A DNA stretch of 64,000 nucleotides, taken from assembly GCA_964623515.1 (NCBI GenBank), contig CAZURV010000007.1, positions 10,739 through 74,738 of the forward strand, in the 5' to 3' direction. The translations under genes were made by a program, and so were the position numbers. This DNA is from RUG714 sp964623515 (lineage in GTDB: Bacteria; Bacillota; Clostridia; Oscillospirales; Acutalibacteraceae). Numbering within the stretch: the first letter of the stretch is position 1; each line of letters starts with the position of its first letter. Of the stretch, positions 8,112-15,938 are shown piece after piece. The notes below the pieces were generated by a model, which searched no databases, was not told the origin of the DNA, and was given only the letters and a program-made list of their open reading frames with translations.

Positions 8112-9272
8112 ATGAAAACCGTTTTTTTTGTTTTGCTTATCCTCTTTGCCGCGGTATCTCTGATTATATTTGCCGTGGATTTGATTTTTTATTTGACCGA
8201 AAATTATTCGCGCTTTCATATCGGCAGATGGAACAGTGATTATTCCTGGCAGGAAGCGGTGATTAAAAAAGCCAAAAAATGGGCTTTGAAAACGCCGGTT
8301 GTAAGGAAAAGCGATAACTCGCGTTATATGAGTTTTGATATTTTGAGCGGAAAATACCGCAGCGAAAATATTCAGTCTTGGCAGACCGCGCCCCTTATAT
8401 TAACGCTCTTTTCGGATAAGGATACGGACGGCTGCCGTAAAGCGGTAAATGAATATATAGACAAATCGGGAAACTGGAAAAAAGTTCCCGAAAATATTGA
8501 TTCCGCTGTTTTAGCATATGCGATTTTGAAAACCGAATCTGATACGAAACGAATCAAACCCGCAATGGATAAAATGGTAGAAATCATATGCGGATATATT
8601 GATGACAACGGTTTGCTTTCTTACAGGGGCGGAAGCCATAAATATGTGGACACGATTGGTCTTGTATGTCCGTTTTTATGTCTTTATGCCACAGTTTACA
8701 ATAAACACGAATATGAAAGAATTGCGTACCGTCAGATTGAATTTTATAATTCCTGCGGTTTATTACATGGAACGTTTATTCCATGCCATGCAGTGGATTC
8801 GGAAAGCAAGCTCCCTTTAGGAGTTTACGGCTGGGGAAGAGGTTGCGCATGGTATATTTTAGGTATTGTAGATAGTTGGTCTGCCTTAATAGACGGAGAA
8901 ATCAAATCAAAAATAAAAGGTCTGCTCAAACGGATTGCGGATTATTATATGGATTTTCAGCATAACGATGGCGGTTTCGGAAGTATGGTTCAAATTTATG
9001 GAACTTATGACAGTTCGGTAACTGCCGTTATGGCATATTTTTATATGAAATGCTATCATGTTTTTACAGATGAATCTTATCTGCGAACTGCGGAAAAATG
9101 TATGCGAAAATTAAAGAGTGTAACCAAAATAAACGGCTCGGTTGATTTGTGTCAGGGAGACACAAAGGGGATAGGCGTTATGTCTCACCATTATGGAATC
9201 ATGCCTTTTGCACAGGGGTATACGGCTCTTGCTGTTCAGGAGTACAGAAACATAAAAACAGATAAGGCTTAA
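8112..9272 (+). CDS. Membrane-anchored GH88/GH105-like glycoside hydrolase
   Basis: A 386-residue protein with one N-terminal hydrophobic segment (residues 1-30, FVLLILFAAVSLIIFAVDLI), probably an uncleaved anchor. It is followed by an (alpha/alpha)6-barrel domain resembling YteR/unsaturated glycuronyl hydrolases. Supporting segments are YRGGSHKYVDTIGLVCPFL, LGVYGWGRGCAWYILGIVDS (the W-x-RG-x-x-W family motif) and HNDGGFGSMVQIYGTYDSSV. Catalysis in the family is by vinyl-ether hydration at an Asp. It is separated from the GT2 gene by 140 bases and has its own Shine-Dalgarno (AAAGGA). Its place in a glycan operon suggests trimming or remodelling of the exported polymer rather than nutrient breakdown. 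The substrate is unknown. Confidence 0.72.
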   Translation: MKTVFFVLLILFAAVSLIIFAVDLIFYLTENYSRFHIGRWNSDYSWQEAVIKKAKKWALKTPVVRKSDNSRYMSFDILSGKYRSENIQSWQTAPLILTLFSDKDTDGCRKAVNEYIDKSGNWKKVPENIDSAVLAYAILKTESDTKRIKPAMDKMVEIICGYIDDNGLLSYRGGSHKYVDTIGLVCPFLCLYATVYNKHEYERIAYRQIEFYNSCGLLHGTFIPCHAVDSESKLPLGVYGWGRGCAWYILGIVDSWSALIDGEIKSKIKGLLKRIADYYMDFQHNDGGFGSMVQIYGTYDSSVTAVMAYFYMKCYHVFTDESYLRTAEKCMRKLKSVTKINGSVDLCQGDTKGIGVMSHHYGIMPFAQGYTALAVQEYRNIKTDKA

Positions 9273-9294
9273 ATTAAAATTATTGAATAACAGT

Positions 9295-9342
9295 AACGTT
9301 TTTTCATCATACTTGTTTATGAAAAAACGTTTTTTATTTTTA
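9295..9342 (+). terminator. Rho-independent terminator of the glycan operon
   Basis: A 13-bp perfect stem (9295-9307 with 9319-9331) is followed by a long T-rich run to 9342. It lies 22 bases after the GH88/105-like stop codon. Confidence 0.9.
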
Positions 9343-9370
9343 AGACGGTCCGTCAAAAGAGGAATTTGAA

Positions 9371-9545
9371 TATAACTTATTCGCCAATGTCCCCCGCCTC
9401 TTAGGCGGCAGGGTCCGTTTCAGAATTTCAGCGGGAGATTATCTCTCCCGCTGAAACCCTGAGGAGCGAACGCTCCCTGCGCAGGTTGCAATCGTTCGCA
9501 ATCCCCGTTTCAAGCGGGCTTGATGGAGCACTGCTCCGATTTAAA
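9371..9545 (+). repeat. Dispersed hairpin repeat, copy B (full length)
   Basis: A full copy of the repeat family. It opens with ATAACTTATTCGCC and then carries six consecutive inverted repeats: CCGCCT/AGGCGG (9394-9408), a 13-bp stem 9426-9438/9444-9456, GAGCG/CGCTC, TTGCAATCGTTCGCAA, CCCG/CGGG and GGAGCACTGCTCC. It ends at GATTTAAA. It sits between an operon terminator and a broken amidase gene. No terminal inverted repeats or target-site duplications are obvious. Confidence 0.88.
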
Positions 9546-9574
9546 TGTTATGTTCAGGCGTATTTTAAAAGCAG

Positions 9575-10060
9575 GATGGAAAATGTGTGAAACTGCTAAA
9601 CCATAGTCGCTCCGCCGCGGTGATATACGCGAGAAAATGGGCTTTAAAACGGAATTCGGTATATTCAAATTTTGATAAGCTCGGAGGAGACTGCACCAAA
9701 TTCGCTTCACAGTGCCTGTTTGCGGGATGTGGTATTATGAATTAAAGATAAGGATGATATTATATATCCCTCGGAGAAAGAGTTGCATCGTGGACCGATG
9801 CAGATTATCTGCATACATTTCTTTTAAGCAGTCAGCGTATTGGTCCGGTCGCGGTTCCGGTATCTCTCAATCAACTTGAAATCGGAGATTTGATTCAGCT
9901 TTACAATGGTATGCATTTTTATCATTCTTTACTAGTCTGCGGGTTTGATTCCGGCGAATCTTTGGTTTGCGCGCATACGGATGATGCTTATATGAAGCCT
10001 TTGGGAGAGTACAGCCGTGCCGAAGCTCATGGTATCATAGCCGGAGTTTTAAAATGGTAG
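9575..10060 (+). pseudogene. Broken amidase-domain (Amidase_6-type) cysteine hydrolase
   Basis: One frame encodes the remains of a putative amidase domain related to phage/cell-wall endopeptidases. Before the breaks it reads AAVIYARKWALKR, then NFDKLGGDCTKFASQ with the family Cys, then LFAGCGIMN. Three in-frame stops follow at 9743, 9749 and 9755. The same frame continues with SWTDADYLHTFLL, LNQLEIGDLIQLYNG, FYHSLLVCGFD (His) and the end GIIAGVLKW at 10060. The N-terminus is not identifiable; the frame is closed by a stop at 9566. The intact downstream half suggests decay is recent or that a short segment around 9740-9760 was replaced. It lies directly after repeat copy B. Confidence 0.8.
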
Positions 10061-10159
10061 GCAGGGCGGACCTATAAAGAAGCAGTCTAAGGCGATGATT
10101 GGATACAAATATTTTCATTGCCTTTCCGAATAAGCAATTGAGATCTCGCTTTTGACAAC

Positions 10160-10191
10160 AAATAAAAGGCTTATCTCATAAGAGATAAGCC
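10160..10191 (-). terminator. Terminator for the DUF2804 gene
   Basis: Perfect 10-bp stem GGCTTATCTC (10168-10177) and GAGATAAGCC (10182-10191) with loop ATAA. Read on the minus strand it is followed by CTTTTATTTG. It lies 174 bases beyond the DUF2804 stop codon. Confidence 0.75.
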
Positions 10192-10204
10192 AATTCAAGA
10201 GACA

Positions 10205-10350
10205 AAGCCAATTCAATGAGGAAAAAAGCCTGCCTTGTTATTCAATGCGGCGCAGGATAGTGTCAGCTACCTGAGAAATCAGAGGAAATTATATTCTTCC
10301 ACTGATTTTAGAAAGGAAGTTCGCCGCCTTAGAGGTGGGCAATTCTTTGC
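10205..10350 (-). repeat. Dispersed repeat, diverged subfamily copy F1 (inverted)
   Basis: The reverse complement aligns with the copy at 23690-23880. Shared blocks include AAATCAG(T/C)GGA, TTCTCAG, GCCGCAT(T/G)GAATAAC and TTATTGAAT-like ends. It also shares GGAAGT(T/C)CGCCGCC with the inverted copy near 45300. The match is by eye and has gaps; boundaries are approximate. Confidence 0.6.
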
Positions 10351-10364
10351 CGAAGCGATATGTT

Positions 10365-11405
10365 TTAATATTTGTTTCTTACATCTTCAGCGAACATAAG
10401 CATATCTTTGATTTCCAGCTCTTCGCCGCTGTCAAGCACGCACTTTCCGTTGAGCTTCCCGAAAACTTGATGCTGATCCGTTATAATAACGAGGGCATTG
10501 ATTAAATCCGAGCGATCCATTATCGGTGTAAAATCACATTCAAATCTGCCGTCATTTGAAGTAAATTTCCAGGGCTTCATATACTCTTTATTACCGTTTG
10601 CGTCAACGGGAATCCGGAATACAACTTCGTCCAATTTATGCGCTTTTCCGTCATAGAAAATCATATTTTCGCTTGCGCTGCTACGATCCGAAAAACCATA
10701 GCCGAGATTAAATCCGAACGGTTTGCCGTTAATTCTCTGATTGCCTGATGCCCAGTACCACGTATTGTCATATGTCCATACGCCGCGTCCCCAGTCCAGT
10801 ATGCCGAAATCGGTTTCCGGATTGAAGGTATAAACTTTACCGTCGAACGAAACCGAACCGCTTGCAGGCATGCAGTTGATTTTTTGATTGTAATAAAAAT
10901 GGTTGGGCTTTTCTGCCCACGGAGTTGCTATACACATAGTATCCATCGGCGGTTGCTCCAAAACGATGTTGCATTCGAAAGTTTTGCCGTCTTTAAAATT
11001 GTCGTATTTGCAGATGATTCTGCGCTGACCGTCTGTTTTCAGATACTGAAGATCAATTTTTTTGTTTTTAAAGCAGACATCTCCCGCGCTTGAATCGGCG
11101 GGAAGGTTATATTTTCCCATTGGCATAACCGTGATAACCGATGATGTGATTTGGGTGTTTGCTTTAAAATCAAGAAGCGATACGCTTATCAGACCCAGGT
11201 ATCCGAGGTCAGAAATTGTGAATGCGGCGGCAAATCCGTCCCCCACTGCAAGATAATAATCCCATTCCTTAATTCTCCACTTGGGAGCTTTTATTTGGTC
11301 TCTGCTGTATTTCCACACAAGCTGTTTCGCAAAACCGGGCTCAGCGATATGACCCTTTGCGTCCAGCAGTTTCTGAGGTGTGGTTACTTCATGTTGTTTG
11401 CCCAT
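10365..11405 (-). CDS. DUF2804 family protein
   Basis: A 346-residue protein of the DUF2804 family, whose biochemical role is not established. Recognisable family features are the central FGILDWGRGVWTYDNTWYWA block, the following GKPFGFNLGYGFSDRS and the C-terminal region FGKLNGKCVLDSGEELEIKD. The predicted fold is mostly beta and soluble; there is no signal peptide or transmembrane segment. The start ATG at 11405 has GGAGG upstream on the minus strand. It follows yhaM in the same direction with a 146-base gap holding a strong palindrome, so it may be transcribed separately. Distant similarity of this fold to lipocalin/carotenoid-type or AttH-like proteins has been proposed for related families, which I cannot test. 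Confidence 0.8.
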   Translation of the reverse strand: MGKQHEVTTPQKLLDAKGHIAEPGFAKQLVWKYSRDQIKAPKWRIKEWDYYLAVGDGFAAAFTISDLGYLGLISVSLLDFKANTQITSSVITVMPMGKYNLPADSSAGDVCFKNKKIDLQYLKTDGQRRIICKYDNFKDGKTFECNIVLEQPPMDTMCIATPWAEKPNHFYYNQKINCMPASGSVSFDGKVYTFNPETDFGILDWGRGVWTYDNTWYWASGNQRINGKPFGFNLGYGFSDRSSASENMIFYDGKAHKLDEVVFRIPVDANGNKEYMKPWKFTSNDGRFECDFTPIMDRSDLINALVIITDQHQVFGKLNGKCVLDSGEELEIKDMLMFAEDVRNKY

Positions 11406-11434
11406 TAGATTTCCTCCATTATATATTTTTTGTG

Positions 11435-11473
11435 ATGCAGGCGGATAAACAGAGTGATTTTATCCGCCTGCAT
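11435..11473. other. Long perfect palindrome between yhaM and DUF2804
   Basis: A 15-bp perfect inverted repeat (11435-11449 with 11459-11473) around a 9-base loop. The T-rich flank (TTTTTATATG) is on the plus-strand side, the wrong side for terminating the minus-strand yhaM transcript. It could be a leader hairpin for the DUF2804 mRNA or a bidirectional barrier. Confidence 0.65.
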
Positions 11474-11551
11474 TTTTATATGCGGTAAGTTGTGCTTTAT
11501 AGGGGCGGAATGAAAGTCCCGCCATTCGTTCTGCAAACGCCTGTTTAAAAA

Positions 11552-12535
11552 TTATTTCTTTGTGTTTTTTAATTCGGCTCTCGGCGGGACAGATAATTTT
11601 CTGCCATGATTATAAATTTTTCTGTTTTCAAGCGCCCATTGTTTTTCGGAAAATGAACCGCAGTTGACATCGTGGATAGCATCGCAAAACTCAAAGAGCG
11701 TTGCGTCAAGATTATCAAGAACGGAAAGAACTTCCGCCTCCATGAAAGAGGGCCTTTTCGCCGCTCCGTATTCCGGAATTCCGTGGTGAGAAATACACAT
11801 ATGTTCCAGAAGTATGGTAGTTTCCCGGGAGGTTCCGAGTGCCTCCGCCGCTTTTTCAACCTCCATAGCGCCTTTGACCAAATGCCCGACGAGTTCCCCC
11901 TGCACGGTATAGCCGTTGGCAAGGCCGAGCGCATTTGTATCCATTTCGTCTATCTTTGCCAGGTCGTGAACAACAGCGCCCGCTGTGAGCAGTTCTTCGT
12001 CAAGAAAAGGATAAACTTCGCATACTCGCTGTGCCATACGGATTATAGACAGTGTGTGGAAGAGCAGACCGCCTCTTTCTGCATGATGCATATTGACTGC
12101 GGCAGGGGCGCTCAGGATTTTATCTGTGCGTTTGGCAAGCAGATATTTAACGATTTCGGCAAGTTCTTCATCTTCAAATCCGTCAATCAGCGAATAAATT
12201 TCGCCAAGCATCCAGTTGCTGTCCACAGGGCTGCTTGCAACAAGAGATGAAATATCACAGTCATCCGCCTCTGTTATCGGCCTTATCTGTGCGATTCGGA
12301 ACTGATCCTTGTCTCGGTATACTTCAAGAGAACCGCGTACTTTCACAGGCATATTTGCATGAAGGCATTTATGCTTTGTTTCATCATAATCCCAAAGCTT
12401 CGCAGAGATTTCACCGCTTTCATCGGAAAGAACCATATCGAGATACGGTTTTCCGTTTTTTGTTGTTTTTTTATCTGTGGATTTTATAAGGCAAAATCCA
12501 TCCTGCATTCCGTTGGACAGTTCATTAAATTTCAT
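11552..12535 (-). CDS. yhaM: 3'-5' exoribonuclease YhaM family (OB fold + HD)
   Basis: A 327-residue RNA-degrading enzyme. The N-terminal ~85 residues form an OB-fold nucleic-acid-binding domain (KNGKPYLDMVLSDESGEISA...KVRGSLEVYRDKDQFRIAQI). The HD domain follows, with HHAERGGLLFHTLSIIRMA, the metal-binding pair in VVHDLAKIDEMD, and a further metal site in LLEHMCISHHGIPEYGA. This is the order and length of Bacillus YhaM, which trims single-stranded RNA and can open replication forks. The start at 12535 has GGGAGC upstream. It is divergent from trmL and transcribed towards the DUF2804 gene. Confidence 0.88.
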   Translation of the reverse strand: MKFNELSNGMQDGFCLIKSTDKKTTKNGKPYLDMVLSDESGEISAKLWDYDETKHKCLHANMPVKVRGSLEVYRDKDQFRIAQIRPITEADDCDISSLVASSPVDSNWMLGEIYSLIDGFEDEELAEIVKYLLAKRTDKILSAPAAVNMHHAERGGLLFHTLSIIRMAQRVCEVYPFLDEELLTAGAVVHDLAKIDEMDTNALGLANGYTVQGELVGHLVKGAMEVEKAAEALGTSRETTILLEHMCISHHGIPEYGAAKRPSFMEAEVLSVLDNLDATLFEFCDAIHDVNCGSFSEKQWALENRKIYNHGRKLSVPPRAELKNTKK

Positions 12536-12607
12536 AATTGCTCCCGGATTCTCTATAATTTTATATTTACTACAACCAGTTTAGCATAGTTTTTTATGTT
12601 TTTCAAT

Positions 12608-12828
12608 ACAAGGTTTAAGCTGAATAGGGATAAAAGGGCTTTGGAAAGTCAAATGATTCATATGCTTGTTTAAAACCCTTGAAATATGGCAATATTCCCG
12701 CATTTTTAAACTGCGTTTCAAAAATTTTTGCCATACAAACTGACCTGCCCCTGAAATAAGTGCACTTTTGAAATATATCGAAAAAAGTCGTCATGAAGAT
12801 GTTTCTTCCTTATTTGTTTTAAACAAGC
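12608..12828 (+). repeat. Diverged direct repeat DR1, upstream of trmL
   Basis: A roughly 220-bp intergenic sequence repeated at 13576-13802 in the same orientation. Shared blocks in order are AAGGTTTA, ATAGGGA, TTTTGGAA-like, ACTTGTTTAAA-like, CCTTGAAATA, TATTCC(C/T)GC, TT(A/G)AACTGCG, CCTGAAAT and TTC TTCCT(T/G)...TTTAAACAAG. No open frame is conserved between the two copies. It fills most of the 433-base gap between yhaM and trmL. Confidence 0.75.
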
Positions 12829-12838
12829 TTTAAAGCAT

Positions 12839-12867
12839 TTGCTAAAGATTTGAAAATATGGTAAAAT
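12839..12867 (+). promoter_or_regulatory. Candidate promoter of trmL
   Basis: TTGCTA (12839-12844), a 17-base spacer and TAAAAT (12862-12867), about 100 bases upstream of the trmL start and just after repeat DR1. Confidence 0.5.
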
Positions 12868-12968
12868 TTACAAGTAAAAAAGGGGAAGACTCGTATTCAG
12901 CGCTTTTATGTTCCGTTTGACTTTTGGAGGAAGCATCGGCTGCATTTGCTGATTATTAAGGGAGAATT

Positions 12969-13463
12969 ATGAAAATATTAAATATTGTTTTGCTGGAACC
13001 GCAGATTCCGCAGAATACGGGGAATATTGCAAGAACCTGCGCCTGTACCGGAGCGAGGCTTCATCTGATTGAACCGATGGGATTTCATCCCGACGATAAA
13101 AAGCTAAAACGCGCAGGTCTTGATTATTGGAAATTTCTCGATATAAGTTATTATGAAGACTGGGAGGATTTTGAAAGCCAAAACCCGGGCAATTATTATT
13201 TCTTTTCCACAAAAGCACAGAATAGATACTGTGATAAAATATATAAAGACAATTGTTATCTCGTTTTCGGGAGGGAAGACGCCGGGCTTCCCGAAGAATT
13301 GCTCAAATCGCATCCCGAAACATGTGTCCGTCTGCCGATGCAGGACAGCTGCCGCAGCCTTAATCTTTCCAATTCGGTGGCAGCGGGCGTTTATGAGGTT
13401 TTAAGGCAGTGGGATTTTCCGCACCTAAAGGAAAACGGGGAACTGAAAAAGTATAAATGGTGA
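12969..13463 (+). CDS. trmL: tRNA (cytidine(34)-2'-O)-methyltransferase TrmL
   Basis: A 164-residue SPOUT methyltransferase that 2'-O-methylates the wobble base of tRNA-Leu isoacceptors using SAM. The trefoil-knot signatures are present: NIVLLEPQIPQNTGNIARTC at the N-terminus (Arg of the active site), LVFGREDAGLPEELL in the middle and MQDSCRSLNLSNSVAAGVYE at the C-terminal knot. The length equals that of E. coli TrmL (about 157), and there is no extra RNA-binding domain. The start at 12969 follows AAGGGAGAATT. Direct repeats of about 220 bp lie on both sides. Confidence 0.92.
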   Translation: MKILNIVLLEPQIPQNTGNIARTCACTGARLHLIEPMGFHPDDKKLKRAGLDYWKFLDISYYEDWEDFESQNPGNYYFFSTKAQNRYCDKIYKDNCYLVFGREDAGLPEELLKSHPETCVRLPMQDSCRSLNLSNSVAAGVYEVLRQWDFPHLKENGELKKYKW

Positions 13464-13525
13464 GATTGTATAAAAACAGAAATAAAAACTTTGAAAGTTT
13501 GTTAAATAGTTGAACCGCTTATATC

Positions 13526-13554
13526 TTGAAAAAACGGGAATTATGGGTTAAAAT
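13526..13554 (+). promoter_or_regulatory. Candidate promoter upstream of pgk
   Basis: TTGAAA (13526-13531), a 17-base spacer and TAAAAT (13549-13554), followed by repeat DR2, which would then form much of a long pgk leader of about 280 bases. Confidence 0.55.
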
Positions 13555-13575
13555 AAATATGTAAAAATATTTCAG

Positions 13576-13802
13576 TTAAGGTTTATGCCAGATAGGGAGA
13601 AAAGGTTTTGGAAGGCAAAATTCCCTTATACTTGTTTAAATGCCTTGAAATACGTCAGTATTCCTGCGTTTTTGAACTGCGCCTAAGAAAATTTTTTGTC
13701 TTACAAAATTGCCCTGCACCTGAAATGAACGAATTTTTGATGGAAGACAAGGCAAAGAGCTATCATTATCAGGTCTTTTCTTCCTGTTTGGTTTAAACCA
13801 AG
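13576..13802 (+). repeat. Diverged direct repeat DR2, in the pgk leader
   Basis: The second copy of the ~220-bp repeat described at 12608-12828. A 62-codon frame crosses it but is not preserved in DR1, so I treat it as non-coding. It would be transcribed as part of the pgk 5' leader if the promoter at 13526 is correct. Confidence 0.75.
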
Positions 13803-13839
13803 AATCGCAAATTAAGTGCGGTTCTGGAAGGGATTTAAA

Positions 13840-15054
13840 ATGAGTTATTTAAGCAAAAAAAATGTAGAAGACTTAAATGTAACAGGCAAAAAAGTACTGG
13901 TTCGCTGTGATTTTAACGTTCCGCTTAAAGACGGCGTTATCACGGATGAAAACAGAATTGTTGCCGCACTCCCGACAATCAAATATCTTATCGGAAAAAA
14001 CGCTAAGGTCATTCTTTGCTCTCATCTCGGAAAACCCAAGGGAGAGCCAAAACCCGAGCTCAGCCTTGCTCCGGTTGCCAGGCGCCTTTCCGAAAAACTC
14101 GGCAAAGAAGTCGTTTTTGCCGCAGACGATAATGTTGTAGGTGAAAACGCTAAAAAAGCTGTTGCTGAGATGAAAGACGGAGACGTTGTGCTGCTCCAGA
14201 ATACCAGATACAGAAAAGAAGAAACAAAGAACGAGGAAAATTTCTCCAAGGAACTCGGATCTTTATGTGATTTATTTGTTAACGATGCTTTCGGCGCGGC
14301 GCACAGAGCGCATTGTTCAACCGTAGGGGTTGCTTCCTTTGTTGAAGAAAGCGCAAATGGCTATTTGATGGCAAAAGAGGTTAAGTTCCTCGGTCAGGCA
14401 GTGAATCATCCCGTACGTCCGTTTGTAACCATTCTTGGCGGAGCGAAAGTTGCGGATAAGCTTAATGTTATTGAAAATCTTCTGGATAAAGCCGATACAC
14501 TTATTATCGGCGGCGGTATGAGTTATACTTTTGCAAAAGCACAGGGTTATGAAATCGGAAAAAGTCTGGTTGACGATTCAAAGCTTGACTACTGCAAGGA
14601 TATGCTTGAAAGAGCAAAGGCAAAAGGCGTTAAAATTTTACTGCCTGTTGACGCGAAAATCGTAAAGGATTTTCCGAATCCGATTGATGCGCCTATTGAA
14701 ACCGAAAACGTTGCAATCAGCAGTATTCCCGCAGATATGATGGGACTGGATATCGGCGAAGAATCGGCAAAACTTTTTGCGGAAGAAGTCAAAAACGCGA
14801 AAACCGTTGTTTGGAACGGACCTATGGGTGTTTTTGAGAATCCTGTTCTTGCCGCGGGCACCATAGCTGTTGCAAAAGCGCTTGCGGAAACAGAAGCAAC
14901 AACGATTATCGGCGGCGGAGACAGTGCAGCTGCTGTTAATACGCTTGGCTTCGGCGATAAGATGAGCCATATTTCAACCGGTGGCGGCGCTTCACTTGAA
15001 TTTCTTGAAGGCAAAGAGCTTCCGGGTATTGCGGCTATGACCGATAAAGACTGA
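13840..15054 (+). CDS. pgk: Phosphoglycerate kinase
   Basis: A 404-residue cytoplasmic glycolytic enzyme converting 1,3-bisphosphoglycerate and ADP to 3-phosphoglycerate and ATP. N-domain substrate motifs are KKVLVRCDFNVPLKDG, LCSHLGKPKGEP and NDAFGAAHRAHCSTVG. C-domain nucleotide motifs are FVTILGGAKVADKLNVIENL and TTIIGGGDSAAAV, with a closing HISTGGGASLEFLEG. The start is the ATG at 13840 (MSYLSKKNVEDL), nine bases after AAGGGA; an upstream in-frame codon at 13816 lacks a ribosome site. It heads a pgk-tpiA-gpmI operon; gap and eno are not in this window. Confidence 0.98.
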   Translation: MSYLSKKNVEDLNVTGKKVLVRCDFNVPLKDGVITDENRIVAALPTIKYLIGKNAKVILCSHLGKPKGEPKPELSLAPVARRLSEKLGKEVVFAADDNVVGENAKKAVAEMKDGDVVLLQNTRYRKEETKNEENFSKELGSLCDLFVNDAFGAAHRAHCSTVGVASFVEESANGYLMAKEVKFLGQAVNHPVRPFVTILGGAKVADKLNVIENLLDKADTLIIGGGMSYTFAKAQGYEIGKSLVDDSKLDYCKDMLERAKAKGVKILLPVDAKIVKDFPNPIDAPIETENVAISSIPADMMGLDIGEESAKLFAEEVKNAKTVVWNGPMGVFENPVLAAGTIAVAKALAETEATTIIGGGDSAAAVNTLGFGDKMSHISTGGGASLEFLEGKELPGIAAMTDKD

Positions 15055-15104
15055 TAAAAGACTGATAAACATTGAGTTTTAAATAATTTTAGGAGAGAAT
15101 ACTA

Positions 15105-15872
15105 ATGAAAAAAGACGTTAGAAAAGCAGTGATTGCAGGAAACTGGAAGATGAATAAAACTCCTGCTGAAACAAAAATATTTTTAGAGGAACTCAAACCT
15201 CTTGTAGCAGACGCCGGCTGTGATGTTGTTGTCTGCGTACCGTTCGTAGATCTTCAGCCTGCTCTTGAAGCAACTGCAGATTCGAATATCAAAGTAGGTG
15301 CGGAGAACTGCCACTGGGCGAAAAGCGGCGCTTTTACCGGTGAAGTAAGCGCGGATATGCTTGCTTCCATGGGAGTGCCTTATGTTGTTATCGGTCACAG
15401 CGAGAGAAGAGCTTATTTTGGTGAAACAAACGAAACAGTCAATCTCAGAGTACGTGCGGCTCTGGATAACGGACTCAAAGTTATCCTTTGCGTAGGTGAG
15501 GTTCTTGAAGAGAGAGAGCAGGGTATTACAGAGGAAATTGTAGGATTGCAGACAAAAGTAGCTCTCGGCGGAGTAAGCAAAGAGGAACTTGCAAATATTA
15601 TTATTGCGTATGAACCTGTTTGGGCAATCGGAACAGGCAAAACTGCAACTCCGGATCAGGCGCAGGAAGTTAATCATTATATCAGAACGGTTGTTGCTTC
15701 TCTTTATGATAAAGATGCTGCGGAAGGGCTCACTATTCAGTACGGTGGGTCCATGAACGCCGGCAATGCGGAAGAACTCGTCGACAAGCTTGATGTTGAC
15801 GGCGGTCTTATTGGAGGCGCTTCGCTTAAGAGTGCTGATTTTGCAACAATTGTTAAGGCGGCAAGCAAATAA
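15105..15872 (+). CDS. tpiA: Triosephosphate isomerase
   Basis: A 255-residue TIM-barrel enzyme interconverting dihydroxyacetone phosphate and glyceraldehyde 3-phosphate. Catalytic features are all visible: GNWKMNKTPAE (Asn and Lys), VIGHSERRAYFGE (electrophilic His), AYEPVWAIGTGKTATPDQ (catalytic Glu and flexible loop 6) and IQYGGSMNAGN with the phosphate-binding GG. The start has TAGGAGAG upstream. It lies 50 bases after pgk. Confidence 0.98.
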   Translation: MKKDVRKAVIAGNWKMNKTPAETKIFLEELKPLVADAGCDVVVCVPFVDLQPALEATADSNIKVGAENCHWAKSGAFTGEVSADMLASMGVPYVVIGHSERRAYFGETNETVNLRVRAALDNGLKVILCVGEVLEEREQGITEEIVGLQTKVALGGVSKEELANIIIAYEPVWAIGTGKTATPDQAQEVNHYIRTVVASLYDKDAAEGLTIQYGGSMNAGNAEELVDKLDVDGGLIGGASLKSADFATIVKAASK

Positions 15873-15888
15873 TTTAATTTATATACTA

Positions 15889-15920
15889 TCTGCGTTGCCT
15901 GCAAGGCAGCGCAGAAATTT
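15889..15920 (+). terminator. Intra-operon hairpin between tpiA and gpmI
   Basis: TCTGCGTTGCCT (15889-15900) pairs with AGGCAGCGCAGA (15904-15915) with one G-T pair, followed by AATTTTTAAAA. It may partially terminate transcription or protect the pgk-tpiA mRNA 3' end, setting a lower level for gpmI. Confidence 0.6.
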
Positions 15921-15938
15921 TTAAAACGGAGAATAAAA

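Noticed and set aside
13608..13796. 62-codon frame inside repeat DR2
   Set aside because: Not preserved in DR1, no Shine-Dalgarno, lies in the probable pgk leader.
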